Counted from the stretch's first letter, positions 1 to 7,669 are shown. The stretch is DNA of 11,985 nucleotides from an uncultured Bacteroidales bacterium (GCA_947175585.1 CAMWNL010000008.1:1-11985); one strand, 5' to 3'. Notes: a model not told the origin generated them from the sequence alone. Numbers and translations: made by a program.

Positions 1-79
1 TTTTATCATATAGATAGCGGCGCAATGGTGCGTCAAGATCATTCATCAAACGTGCGGATATTTCGTATATTCGTTCCAT
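1..79 (-). CDS. AAA family ATPase (AAA_14/DUF4143 type), N-terminal fragment
   Basis: Reading the minus strand from an ATG at 77-79 gives an open frame of 26 codons to the window edge, beginning MERIYEISARLM and ending RRYLYDK. From memory, this opening (a MERIYEI-like start, then RYLYDK just before the Walker A region) is typical of Bacteroidetes ATPases with an AAA_14 domain and a C-terminal DUF4143 domain. These are often annotated only as ATP-binding proteins, and their role is poorly known. The Walker A motif would lie beyond the left edge, so no catalytic residue can be seen here. The gene is divergent from galK and has a plausible -7 promoter element and two palindromes upstream. The family call rests on a short stretch and is moderate. 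The presence of a real coding start is more secure. Confidence 0.6.
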   Translation of the reverse strand, partial: MERIYEISARLMNDLDAPLRRYLYDK

Positions 80-95
80 AACTTTCAAATTTTCA

Positions 96-103
96 CAAAT
101 ATA
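96..103 (-). promoter_or_regulatory. Candidate -7 element for the AAA ATPase gene
   Basis: The minus strand reads TATATTTG here, an exact match to the Bacteroidetes -7 consensus TAnnTTTG, 16 bp before the ATG at 79. The matching -33 element is weak: a TTTG lies only 16 bp upstream, at 120-123, where 19-21 bp is usual. That TTTG falls inside the first palindrome (112-127). The -7 match is seen directly; promoter function is inferred. Confidence 0.45.
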
Positions 104-111
104 CAACTTCT

Positions 112-159
112 TTTCTTTACAAAGAAAGAAATTTACGATTTTCTTTCCTTACAAAGAAA
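112..159. promoter_or_regulatory. Two phased palindromes, operator-like
   Basis: Box 1 (112-127) is TTTCTTT-AC-AAAGAAA, a perfect 7-bp inverted repeat around 2 bp. Box 2 (144-159) is TTTCCTT-AC-AAAGAAA, the same with one mismatched pair. The boxes start 32 bp apart, close to three helical turns, so they present the same DNA face. Box 1 lies 8 bp upstream of the ATPase -7 element and overlaps the place where a -33 element would be. A dimeric regulator binding here could repress that gene. No regulator is visible in the window. Confidence 0.5.
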
Positions 160-303
160 ACTCATCGATAAATCATTGATATAAACTATACTTATATTAC
201 TAAAACATCATTCATAACGACTCTGCCACAGATAAGCACAGCCGCCGACATCACAATTTTGACAAAAGCGATGACCTTAATTTTTTTAACGTTTCAATGT
301 CTG
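160..303. other. AT-rich intergenic DNA, no gene recognised
   Basis: This is the central part of the 317-bp gap between the divergent ATPase and galK genes. I see no open frame with a plausible start, no tRNA or other structured RNA, and no strong hairpin. A run of seven T at 281-287 lacks a preceding stem, so it is not a convincing terminator. It may hold regulator sites that I cannot recognise. Confidence 0.6.
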
Positions 304-334
304 TTGCAAATCCAAAAATTTTGTTGTAGATTTG
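304..334 (+). promoter_or_regulatory. Promoter of the galK operon (-33/-7 type)
   Basis: TTG at 304-306, a 20-bp spacer, then TAGATTTG at 327-334. This matches the Bacteroidetes primary sigma factor pattern TTTG-N19-21-TAnnTTTG, with the -33 element present only as TTG. Transcription would begin near 339-341, leaving a leader of about 56 nt before the galK ATG at 397. The elements are seen directly; use as the operon promoter is inferred from position and from the absence of any other match nearby. Confidence 0.75.
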
Positions 335-335
335 T

Positions 336-396
336 GCAATCAATAATTACTATTGCTAACTAACCAAAATAATTAACTAAATAAATTTTCTATATC
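336..396 (+). promoter_or_regulatory. AT-rich leader of galK with a short inverted repeat
   Basis: The leader is rich in A and T and has no purine-rich Shine-Dalgarno sequence, which is normal for Bacteroidetes. A short inverted repeat, GCAAT (336-340) and ATTGC (352-356) separated by 11 bp, sits at the predicted transcription start and could be an operator for a galactose-responsive regulator. With arms of only 5 bp it could easily be chance. Confidence 0.35.
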
Positions 397-1533
397 ATGG
401 AAATGGAAGATCATATCAAAAGTGAATTCTCAAAACGCTTCGGCGCTGAAGGTACAATCTACGCATCAGCAGGCCGTATCAATCTCATCGGTGAGCACAC
501 TGACTACAATGGCGGCTTTGTTTTCCCCGGCGCTATTGACAAAGTGATCATGGCTGAAATCAAGCCCAACGGCACCGACAAAGTGAGAGTTTATTCAATC
601 GACATTAATGACTACGTTGAGTTCGGACTGAAAGAGACTGACGCTCCCGAGCAGCAGTGGGCAAGATATATTTTCGGTGTTTGCCGCGAGATTATCAAAC
701 GTGGCGGCAAGGTCGAAGGCTTTGACGCCGTGTTTGCCGGAAATGTGCCTCTCGGTGCAGGTCTTTCGTCATCAGCCGCTCTCGAAAGCGTATTTGCCTT
801 CGCTCTCAACGACCTTTTCAACGAAAATTCTATCGACAAATTTGAACTCGCACGTATCGGTCAGTCAACCGAACACAACTATTGTGGTGTGAAATGCGGT
901 ATCATGGACCAGTTTGCATCGGTGTTCGGCAAGAAAGGTCACCTCATGCGTCTCGACTGCCGCTCTATGGAGTTTGAATATTTCCCCTTCAATCCCGAAG
1001 GCTATCGCCTCGTGCTCGTTGACTCGGTCGTTAAACATGAACTCGTAGGTTCGCCCTACAACCGCCGTCGCGAATCATGTGAACGTGTCGCAGCCAAACT
1101 CGGTCATCAGACCCTCCGCGACGCCACTATGGAAGAACTCGACAGCATCAAGAGCGAAATCACTGCAGAAGACTATATGCGCGCCCGTTTTGTGATCGGC
1201 GAGAAGCAGCGTGTGCTTGATGTGTGTGACGCGTTGGTCAAAGGTGACTATGACACAGTCGGTCAGCGCATGTACGAGACTCACGAAGGTCTGTCTAAAG
1301 ACTATGAGGTGAGCTGCGAAGAACTCGACTTCCTCAACGACATAGCAAAAGAATGTGGAGTGACCGGCTCTCGCATCATGGGCGGCGGTTTCGGCGGCTG
1401 CACCATCAACCTCGTCAAAGATGACCTTTACGACAATTTCGTGAAGACTGCCACTGAGAAATTCGAAGCCAAATACGGCCATGCTCCCAAGATCTACGAC
1501 GTTGTCATTTCTGACGGCGCCCACAAATGCTGA
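397..1533 (+). CDS. galK: Galactokinase
   Basis: Phosphorylates alpha-D-galactose with ATP to galactose 1-phosphate, the committing step of the Leloir pathway, in the cytoplasm. The 378-residue length is usual for bacterial GalK. All three GHMP-kinase galactokinase motifs are present: the signature around residues 26-40 with R27 and the EHTD at 33-36, the ATP-binding loop PLGAGLSSSAALE at 118-130, and the glycine-rich GGGFGGC at 329-335. R27 and D171 (in CGIMDQ) align with the catalytic Arg-Asp pair of characterised galactokinases. Met3 (position 403) is an alternative start; Met1 is kept because both are equally placed and no ribosome-binding site separates them. It is the first gene of the operon behind the promoter at 304-334, and its last 7 bp overlap galM, suggesting translational coupling. 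The motif set argues against another sugar kinase of the same superfamily. Confidence 0.96.
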   Translation: MEMEDHIKSEFSKRFGAEGTIYASAGRINLIGEHTDYNGGFVFPGAIDKVIMAEIKPNGTDKVRVYSIDINDYVEFGLKETDAPEQQWARYIFGVCREIIKRGGKVEGFDAVFAGNVPLGAGLSSSAALESVFAFALNDLFNENSIDKFELARIGQSTEHNYCGVKCGIMDQFASVFGKKGHLMRLDCRSMEFEYFPFNPEGYRLVLVDSVVKHELVGSPYNRRRESCERVAAKLGHQTLRDATMEELDSIKSEITAEDYMRARFVIGEKQRVLDVCDALVKGDYDTVGQRMYETHEGLSKDYEVSCEELDFLNDIAKECGVTGSRIMGGGFGGCTINLVKDDLYDNFVKTATEKFEAKYGHAPKIYDVVISDGAHKC

Positions 1534-2600
1534 TTGCGATGAATAACCGTAAAACTGTAATCGAACGCTTCGATTCGCCCGAAGGACAGATAGCCGTCGT
1601 CACCATGACCAACCGTCGCGGAGCGTCAGTGTCACTGTCTAATCTCGGAGCCGGCATCGTCAGCGTAATCGTGCCGGATCGCGAAGGCAAACTTGCCGAT
1701 GTCGCGATCGGTTATGAAAATCCGACCGACTATATGGCCGACGGTCCTTGCGCAGGCAAGGTGCCCGGCCGCTATGCCAACCGCATAGCCAACGGACTGT
1801 TCACTCTCGACGGTGTGGCCTATAAGCTTGCAATAAACAACGGGCCTAACGCTCTCCACGGCGGTCCGACCGGCTTTCAGAATCGTCTATGGGACGTAGG
1901 ACTCGTCGGTGACGACTCAGTGCGTTTCACCCGTCTGAGCCCTGACGGCGAAGAAGGCTATCCCGGCAATCTCACCGTTGTGGCGCTCTACCGCTGGACA
2001 GATGATAACCGTCTTGAACTCACGCTTGAGGCTCAGACTGACGTTGCAACAATCGTCAATCTCACCAACCACGCCTATTTCAACCTTTCAGGTCATGACA
2101 GCGGCTCAGTGCTCGATCATGAGTTGCGTCTGGCAGCATCGCGATTCCTGCCGACCGACGAGACCCTGATTCCGACAGGCGAAATGGCTCCCGTAGCCGG
2201 CACTCCGATGGATTTCACCAAATCTCACGCTATAGGCCGCGACGCTAACGCCGACTTCCCTGCGCTGAAATACGGTAAAGGTTATGACAACTGCTGGGTG
2301 GTTGACAACTGGACGCCCGGCGAAATCAAGACAGTAGCCGAACTCTTTGATGCAAAGACAGGCCGCGCGCTCGAAGTCGAGACCGACCAACCGGGTGTGC
2401 AGATCTACACCGGCAACTGGCTCGAAGGATGCCCGACAGGCAAGGGCGGCTATGTCTATCACGATTATGATGGCGTGGCCATAGAGTGTCAGGACTTCCC
2501 CGACGCTCCCAACCACCCTGAGTTCCCGGGTGTAAGACTTTCACCGGCAGAGATCTATCGCCGTCACATTAACTTTAATTTCAAGACTAAAGCAAAATAA
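1527..2600 (+). CDS. galM: Aldose 1-epimerase (galactose mutarotase)
   Basis: Interconverts the beta and alpha anomers of galactose (and glucose), supplying the alpha form to GalK. The 357-residue protein shows the mutarotase core: GRYANRI at 81-87 (substrate-binding Arg87), H111 in NALHGG, H182 in LTNHAYFN, D254 in GYDNCW, and E320 in AIECQDFP. H111, H182 and E320 correspond to the catalytic His, His and Glu of GalM enzymes. There is no signal peptide, so it is cytoplasmic, unlike some Bacteroidetes mutarotases that are exported. The ATG at 1527 overlaps the end of galK; an in-frame ATG at 1539 (Met5) follows the galK stop by 5 bp and is an equally plausible start. The next gene begins 4 bp after the stop, so all three genes are almost certainly one transcript. 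Confidence 0.95.
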   Translation: MLIAMNNRKTVIERFDSPEGQIAVVTMTNRRGASVSLSNLGAGIVSVIVPDREGKLADVAIGYENPTDYMADGPCAGKVPGRYANRIANGLFTLDGVAYKLAINNGPNALHGGPTGFQNRLWDVGLVGDDSVRFTRLSPDGEEGYPGNLTVVALYRWTDDNRLELTLEAQTDVATIVNLTNHAYFNLSGHDSGSVLDHELRLAASRFLPTDETLIPTGEMAPVAGTPMDFTKSHAIGRDANADFPALKYGKGYDNCWVVDNWTPGEIKTVAELFDAKTGRALEVETDQPGVQIYTGNWLEGCPTGKGGYVYHDYDGVAIECQDFPDAPNHPEFPGVRLSPAEIYRRHINFNFKTKAK

Positions 2601-2604
2601 CATA

Positions 2605-3504
2605 ATGAAACCTACTCTATTAGTACTCGCTGCCGGTATGGGCAGCCGCTACGGAGGCCTTAAGCAGCTCGACGGTCTCGGCCCTCACGGCGAAACGATC
2701 ATGGACTATTCTATCTATGATGCCTTGCAGGCCGGTTTCGGCAAAGTGGTGTTTGTTATCCGCAAGGATATTGAAAAAGAGTTCCGTGAGAAGATTCTAT
2801 CAAAATACGAAGGCCACATCCCCGTTGACGTAGTTTTCCAATCAATTGACGACCTCCCCGAAGGCTTCACATGTCCTGACGGCCGCACGAAACCCTGGGG
2901 CACAAACCACGCCGTAATGTCGGCCGCCGGAGTTATCAACGAACCGTTTGCCGTCATCAACGCCGACGACTTCTATGGTCGCGACGCGTTTGATGTGGTT
3001 GCCCGTCAGCTCTCCGAGTCAAAACCGGGTGAATACTCACTCGTAGGTTTCCGTGTAGGCAACACTATGAGTCCCAACGGTTCTGTCGCACGCGGTGTGT
3101 GCGCAACCGACGCCAACGGCATGCTCACCGATGTCGCCGAGCGTAAGGATATCCGCTATGACGAAGACGGTAAAATCATCTTCACCGATGAAAACGGTGT
3201 GACCTGCACACTGACTCCTGAGACTCCCGTGTCAATGAATCTCTGGGGGCTTATGCCTGACTACTTTGATCTCTCGAAGCGAGAGTTTACAAAGTTCCTC
3301 AAGGCCAATGCAGACAATCCCAAAGCCGAAATGACAATACCTGACTGCATGGACGGCCTGATCAAGAACGGTGACGCGACAGTCAAAGTGCTCGACACCA
3401 CTTCTCGCTGGTTTGGTGTGACCTATGCAGGTGACCGCCCCGGCGTAGTGGAGAAATTTGCCGAACTCCACCGTGAAGGCGTCTACCCCGAAAAAATGTT
3501 TTAA
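2605..3504 (+). CDS. Sugar-phosphate nucleotidyltransferase in the galactose operon
   Basis: A 299-residue enzyme of the NTP_transferase fold, which joins a sugar 1-phosphate to an NTP, giving an NDP-sugar and pyrophosphate. The N-terminal nucleotide loop is LAAGMGSRYGGLKQLD (residues 8-23), followed by KPWGTNHAV (96-104) and the metal-binding NADDFYG (119-125). Further conserved-looking blocks are VSMNLWG (209-215) and RWFGVTYAGDRPG (268-280). The loop differs from the GxGTRLxPxT form of RfbA and GalU, so it belongs to a separate subfamily of unsettled substrate. It follows galM by 4 bp and nothing else in the operon converts galactose 1-phosphate. UTP-dependent uridylyl transfer to that product, in place of GalT, is therefore a reasonable inference, but sequence alone does not settle base or sugar. 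The stop codon overlaps that of convergent gluQ. Confidence 0.88.
   Translation: MKPTLLVLAAGMGSRYGGLKQLDGLGPHGETIMDYSIYDALQAGFGKVVFVIRKDIEKEFREKILSKYEGHIPVDVVFQSIDDLPEGFTCPDGRTKPWGTNHAVMSAAGVINEPFAVINADDFYGRDAFDVVARQLSESKPGEYSLVGFRVGNTMSPNGSVARGVCATDANGMLTDVAERKDIRYDEDGKIIFTDENGVTCTLTPETPVSMNLWGLMPDYFDLSKREFTKFLKANADNPKAEMTIPDCMDGLIKNGDATVKVLDTTSRWFGVTYAGDRPGVVEKFAELHREGVYPEKMF
3501..3504. other. Shared TTAA: overlapping stop codons of convergent genes
   Basis: The plus-strand nucleotidyltransferase ends in TAA at 3502-3504 and minus-strand gluQ ends in TAA read from 3503 to 3501, so the palindrome TTAA serves both. There is no intergenic DNA for a conventional terminator, and the transcripts must overlap at their 3' ends unless they are ended by other means. 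Confidence 0.9.
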
Positions 3505-4451
3505 ATGATTATTGACTCTTTGGCCGGCACATTATGCCAGTCAAAGACTCCGATAAGCGATTTTGCAGTGCATGGCTCATATCTGTCAATGATGTGGGCC
3601 ATGCTTGCTATTTTACCTATAAGCTCTTCAGGCGAATATTTCTGACGTAGTGCATCCATGCTCATGGATTGGTCGCGCTTCGACAATCGCTGTCCTGCGG
3701 CATTGCTTACGAGCGGAAGATGAGCGAACCGGGGCGCTTCATAACCCAACAGACGATATAAATATAACTGCTGGGCGGTCGAAAGCAAGAGGTCGCATCC
3801 TCTGACCACCTCTGTGACGCCCATAAGAGCATCATCGACTACGACCGCGAGCTGATAGGCCCATGCGCCGTCGGCACGCCGCACGACAAAGTCTCCGCAG
3901 TGACGCGTAAGATTGACGCTGTGCTCACCGAAAACACGGTCTGTGAATACAAAATCCTCATCGGGCACATACAGACGCGTCGCGCCACTGCCGTCGGAGT
4001 GACTGTCAAACGGAGGTTCGGCGCACGGGCGGCATGTGCCGTGATACACTACCCTGCCGTCAGACTCGTGAGGAGCCTGCGTCGCCATGATGTCAGCGCG
4101 AGTGCAGTGACATCGGTAAGTCAACCGTAAATCATTAAGACGACCGAGCGCATCAAGGTAGAAACTATCTCGCCGGCTCTGCATGTAGGGGCCGTTATCA
4201 CCCATGTTGTCGATACCGCCCTCGTCCCAGTCGAGACCAAGCCAGCGGAGATCATCTTCTATCTGACGCGCATACTCCTGTCTGGATCGCTGCGGATCAA
4301 GATCTTCAATACGCAAAACCCACTTACCGCCGCGGCTGCGCACCGACAGCCACGATATCAGGGCAGTAAACACGTTGCCGAGATGCATTCTGCCGCTCGG
4401 AGAGGGCGCGAAGCGACCGACCACATTACCATTAGAGTCCATATTGTCCAT
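3501..4451 (-). CDS. gluQ: Glutamyl-queuosine tRNA(Asp) synthetase
   Basis: A paralogue of the glutamyl-tRNA synthetase catalytic domain that activates glutamate and attaches it to queuosine in the anticodon of tRNA(Asp), rather than to a tRNA 3' end. The 316 residues match GluQ-RS length (about 300) and are far short of GltX (about 470-500), because the anticodon-binding domain is absent. The HIGH-like motif is HLGN (23-26) within the block starting GRFAPSPSG at 12-20; RIEDLDPQR follows at 47-55; the KMSKS-like motif is LSKRD (256-260). A zinc site of GluQ type is visible as C114, C116, Y136 and C140. Met4 (4442) would leave 8 residues before GRFAPSPSG, similar to E. coli YadB, and would give a less extreme leader, so the true start may be Met4. 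It has its own promoter just upstream and lies 28 bp after the efflux genes, to which it has no evident functional link. Confidence 0.93.
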   Translation of the reverse strand: MDNMDSNGNVVGRFAPSPSGRMHLGNVFTALISWLSVRSRGGKWVLRIEDLDPQRSRQEYARQIEDDLRWLGLDWDEGGIDNMGDNGPYMQSRRDSFYLDALGRLNDLRLTYRCHCTRADIMATQAPHESDGRVVYHGTCRPCAEPPFDSHSDGSGATRLYVPDEDFVFTDRVFGEHSVNLTRHCGDFVVRRADGAWAYQLAVVVDDALMGVTEVVRGCDLLLSTAQQLYLYRLLGYEAPRFAHLPLVSNAAGQRLSKRDQSMSMDALRQKYSPEELIGKIASMAHIIDRYEPCTAKSLIGVFDWHNVPAKESIII

Positions 4452-4461
4452 ATTACACCCA

Positions 4462-4492
4462 CAAAATTACGATATTTTCTCACTTAGCGCAA
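4462..4492 (-). promoter_or_regulatory. Promoter of gluQ, overlapping the 3' end of the RND gene
   Basis: On the minus strand, TTG (4492-4490), a 20-bp spacer, then TAATTTTG (4469-4462) match the Bacteroidetes -33/-7 pattern with the same spacing as the galK promoter. The -33 element lies within the last codons of the upstream RND permease gene. Only 10 bp separate the -7 element from the annotated gluQ ATG, so the mRNA would have a leader of a few nucleotides from Met1, or about 12-15 nt from Met4. This promoter would uncouple gluQ from efflux expression. Confidence 0.65.
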
Positions 4493-7400
4493 CTCGCCTT
4501 GGCTTCGCGACGCGGAATGATGAGGATAGGCAGCAGGACGAAAATGGCGGCGAGTGACATTATAAGACCGCCCATTGTGCCGGCAGCCAACGGGAACCAG
4601 AACCCTTCCCGGGTGTCACCTATAAGGAATGGTATAAAGCCGAGCACGGTTGAAAGCACGGTCAGGAATACGGCCGTAATCTTTGCTCTGAACGCTTTCA
4701 GATAGAGTTTTCGAGCAGCTATGTGAGGATAAGCCGTCCGCAGGGAATTATATTCATTAATAATGTATATGGCGGCGTTGACCGTTATGCCGCAAAGCAA
4801 AATGAATGCGGCGAAACCGCCCTGGTCAAATTTCAAGTCAAAGAGATAGAACGTCAGAAACACTCCGATAAACGATACCGGAATCACAAATATGATCGCT
4901 ACGGGCTGACGGAGCGAGTTGAAAAGTATGGAAGAAATAAAGAAAATAATCAGAGCTATGAGCCCCAGCAGTGTGTAATGCTTCGCATCGTCGCCGAAAT
5001 ACCAGCGGTATTCGCCGCGTTCGATCCGATATCCGAGCGGCAATGTTTTGGAGAATTGCTCGACAATGCGGTCAAGCATTTTGTTGCCTTGTGTGCCCGA
5101 TCCTATATACTCATATTGCAGACAGATGATATACTCCTGATTGTATTTGACAATGTCGGGGGGAGTTTGACGACGCTCTATCGTGGCGTAGTCCGACAGT
5201 TTTATCATCTTACGGTTGACAGTCAGCGGTACATTCATGAATGCCCAGACATCGCGCTCGTTACCGGCCGATGAGAGCTTGATCTTTTCAGCTCCATAAG
5301 ATGTAGACAGAGTACCGACGGGATTTTCATCAGCCAGTTCGTGAGAAATAGCGCCAAATAGTTCGCTGACCGACAATGAGTCCTTGGCAAGACGGCTTTT
5401 ATCTATTTCGAGGTAAAACTCAGTGTAATCATCTTTCCAATATGAAAATTCGGAGTTAATCGTCACCTCTTTTATACGCTTATATGTCAGCAGTGTGTCT
5501 CGCAAAGTTTCGGCTTGTGAATAAAGTTCGTCATAATTATAGCCGCTGAGTTTCACTCGGTAACTGCCGGCGTTTTCCCTAACGTCATTATTGAAACCCT
5601 GATCTTCGAGGCCGTAGACACTCCAACTGCCGCCGCCGAGAGTCAGCGCTTTTGAAATAGCATCGGCTTTCAGACGGTAAGGATAGCCGGTGTTCTGAAA
5701 TTCGGGTTTGAAATATACTGTTATATTGCCTCGGCAAGCTCCTGAGACTGATGTCTGGAACTGACGCACTCCCTCCTGATCCAAAAGGAAGTTTTCCATC
5801 TTGGAGATCAGCGCATTCATCTGAGGCAGCGTGGCTCCGTTGGGCAAGGTCGCGCTGATTGATATCACAGGCTCGCCCTGTCCCCGGTTAAAATAACCTC
5901 CATTGTTGACTTTTTCTGCAAAAAGACGCAGTGTGCCGCCCAGACAACGGTCAACCCACGGTCTGATTTTTTCCTTATAATTCGCCGAGCCTAAGGTCGA
6001 ATTGTAGAGCGACGCAAAACGTCCGTCACCTTCAATTGTCTCCGGCAACATAAATACAGGCAGACCGAAAGCCAGGATAAACACCAGATAAACTAATTTT
6101 TTGTGACGCGTGAGGAATCCGACGGTCAGCCGGTAGCCACGCATCAATTTAACGGGAATAATTTTTAGACCACGCCTTTTTGCAACCTTTTTGCGGATAT
6201 TCATGCGCTCGACCAATGCCGGGACAAGAAGAAGAGCCACAAAGAGCGAGACTCCGAGATTGACCATCACGACGATGACAAAATCCTTAAGGCTGAGCAT
6301 CGTCTTTTCATCAAGGAAGAAGACCACCGACAGAGCCCCTATTGTGGTCCGCGTGGCAGCAAGCACAGCCGAGAATGCCTTGAGATTGTGACGACGGGTG
6401 ATATGCTCGGTCATCACGATAAGGTTATCGATGACGAGGTTGAGCGAAATCGTGATACCGGCCAATGAATAGAGCTGAATTTCGACTTTCAAAAAGTAAT
6501 ATGCCACAAAAGCAACCGCCATGTTGATAGCAAGGCTTATGGTAATCAGCATCAGGTAGCGCCAGCTCATAGTGATCAGCGCAACAAAAATAAGGAGAAT
6601 AAGGACAGTCAGGCCTGTGCGGAAATAAATTTTATCGAGTTCCCGGCTGATATTTTCTGAAGCATCGTAGCTTAGATTCAACATAAAGCCCGGAGGCAAG
6701 GCCATCTCAGACAACGCCTGTTTCACCTTCTTGCTAAGCTCTATCTGATTGGCGTCATCTGTAGCTGAGACATTAAGATAAATCGAATTCAGTCCGTTGA
6801 TGCGGAAATAGCTTGTCGGACGCGCCTCGACATGCGACGCCCGGGCAATCTTGTCAAGTGTTATTATCTGATCGTTAAGTCGCGTTACGATAATCTTGCT
6901 GAGGTCGAGTTCGTCAGAGCCTTGGGGATTTGAGATGGTAATTCGTGTCCAGTTATTGTCATTGCCGGCTTTGAGAGGAGCCATGCGCAAAAACTCCGAA
7001 CCGTAATAGGTCGATATCGCTGACTGAATCTGAGCCACGGAGATGCCGAGCTGAGTCATCAGATTGTTGTCATAGACAATCTGCCACTCCATAGGTGTCG
7101 CACCCGACAGGTCGACATTAGCCACACCGGGTATACGGCTCAGCACCGGGCGGATATTGTCTTCGGCATAACGCATAATTTCGGACGGCTGCTGTCCGGC
7201 GTTAATCGTATAGCTGATAAACGGCCTCGTAGCCTTGGCATCGACTTGCCGCACGTCAATATAAGGATAGCTGACTTTGTCAGGCAGGCTACTCCACAAC
7301 TGCCTGATAATCATTGCAGCATCAAAGCGCGCCATCTCAAGATCAGTGTTACGGTCAAACTCAAGGGTGATGTAACCGCGGCCGGTAGTCGAGCGTGAAT

Positions 7401-7635
7401 CAATATATTTCACTCCGGATATGCGGTTTAGCGCTGACTCCAGTCGGCTTGTCACCTCTGACTCCACCGTTCTCGCCGATGCGCCGGGCATGCTGAATCC
7501 CACTCCTATCGCCGGAAGCGTTTCTGACGGCACGAGCTTAACAGGCAACAACGGCATCAACGCGCAGCCCAGAATGGATAGAGCAATAAAGGAGACTATG
7601 ATTGAAAAAGACGATATGTAGCGGAGTTTGGCCAT
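4480..7635 (-). CDS. RND efflux permease, divergent (second permease of the operon)
   Basis: A complete inner-membrane RND transporter of 1051 residues, the usual length for AcrB/CzcA-type proteins. The layout is standard: TM1 about 8-30, a large periplasmic loop to about 335, TM2-TM6 about 340-472, TM7 about 513-531, a second loop to about 885, and TM8-TM12 about 887-1040. In TM4, D403 of LVIDNLIV aligns with AcrB D407, while D408 is replaced by Asn, as in many non-AcrB families. In TM10, AcrB K940 aligns with N953; in TM11, R971 aligns with K985 and T978 with T992. The relay is thus partly kept and the protein is probably proton-driven, but its TM4 and TM10 motifs are less canonical than those of the permease at 9193-11985. 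It lies 61 bp after the channel gene. The substrate cannot be told. Confidence 0.9.
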   Translation of the reverse strand: MAKLRYISSFSIIVSFIALSILGCALMPLLPVKLVPSETLPAIGVGFSMPGASARTVESEVTSRLESALNRISGVKYIDSRSTTGRGYITLEFDRNTDLEMARFDAAMIIRQLWSSLPDKVSYPYIDVRQVDAKATRPFISYTINAGQQPSEIMRYAEDNIRPVLSRIPGVANVDLSGATPMEWQIVYDNNLMTQLGISVAQIQSAISTYYGSEFLRMAPLKAGNDNNWTRITISNPQGSDELDLSKIIVTRLNDQIITLDKIARASHVEARPTSYFRINGLNSIYLNVSATDDANQIELSKKVKQALSEMALPPGFMLNLSYDASENISRELDKIYFRTGLTVLILLIFVALITMSWRYLMLITISLAINMAVAFVAYYFLKVEIQLYSLAGITISLNLVIDNLIVMTEHITRRHNLKAFSAVLAATRTTIGALSVVFFLDEKTMLSLKDFVIVVMVNLGVSLFVALLLVPALVERMNIRKKVAKRRGLKIIPVKLMRGYRLTVGFLTRHKKLVYLVFILAFGLPVFMLPETIEGDGRFASLYNSTLGSANYKEKIRPWVDRCLGGTLRLFAEKVNNGGYFNRGQGEPVISISATLPNGATLPQMNALISKMENFLLDQEGVRQFQTSVSGACRGNITVYFKPEFQNTGYPYRLKADAISKALTLGGGSWSVYGLEDQGFNNDVRENAGSYRVKLSGYNYDELYSQAETLRDTLLTYKRIKEVTINSEFSYWKDDYTEFYLEIDKSRLAKDSLSVSELFGAISHELADENPVGTLSTSYGAEKIKLSSAGNERDVWAFMNVPLTVNRKMIKLSDYATIERRQTPPDIVKYNQEYIICLQYEYIGSGTQGNKMLDRIVEQFSKTLPLGYRIERGEYRWYFGDDAKHYTLLGLIALIIFFISSILFNSLRQPVAIIFVIPVSFIGVFLTFYLFDLKFDQGGFAAFILLCGITVNAAIYIINEYNSLRTAYPHIAARKLYLKAFRAKITAVFLTVLSTVLGFIPFLIGDTREGFWFPLAAGTMGGLIMSLAAIFVLLPILIIPRREAKASCAK

Positions 7636-7669
7636 TTATGCGTATGATATGCAAATTAATTTATATGGC

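Noticed and set aside
281..287. T-run as a terminator
   Set aside because: No stem precedes it on either strand.
1075..1524. 149-residue minus-strand open frame
   Set aside because: Antisense to galK, whose catalytic motifs span this stretch.
4723..5274. 183-residue plus-strand open frame
   Set aside because: Lies fully antisense to the second RND permease, has no recognisable domain and no promoter or start context. It is a shadow of a well-supported gene.
7636..7669. Separate promoter for the second RND permease
   Set aside because: The nearest match on the minus strand, TAATTTG, is one base short of TAnnTTTG, so no convincing promoter is seen.
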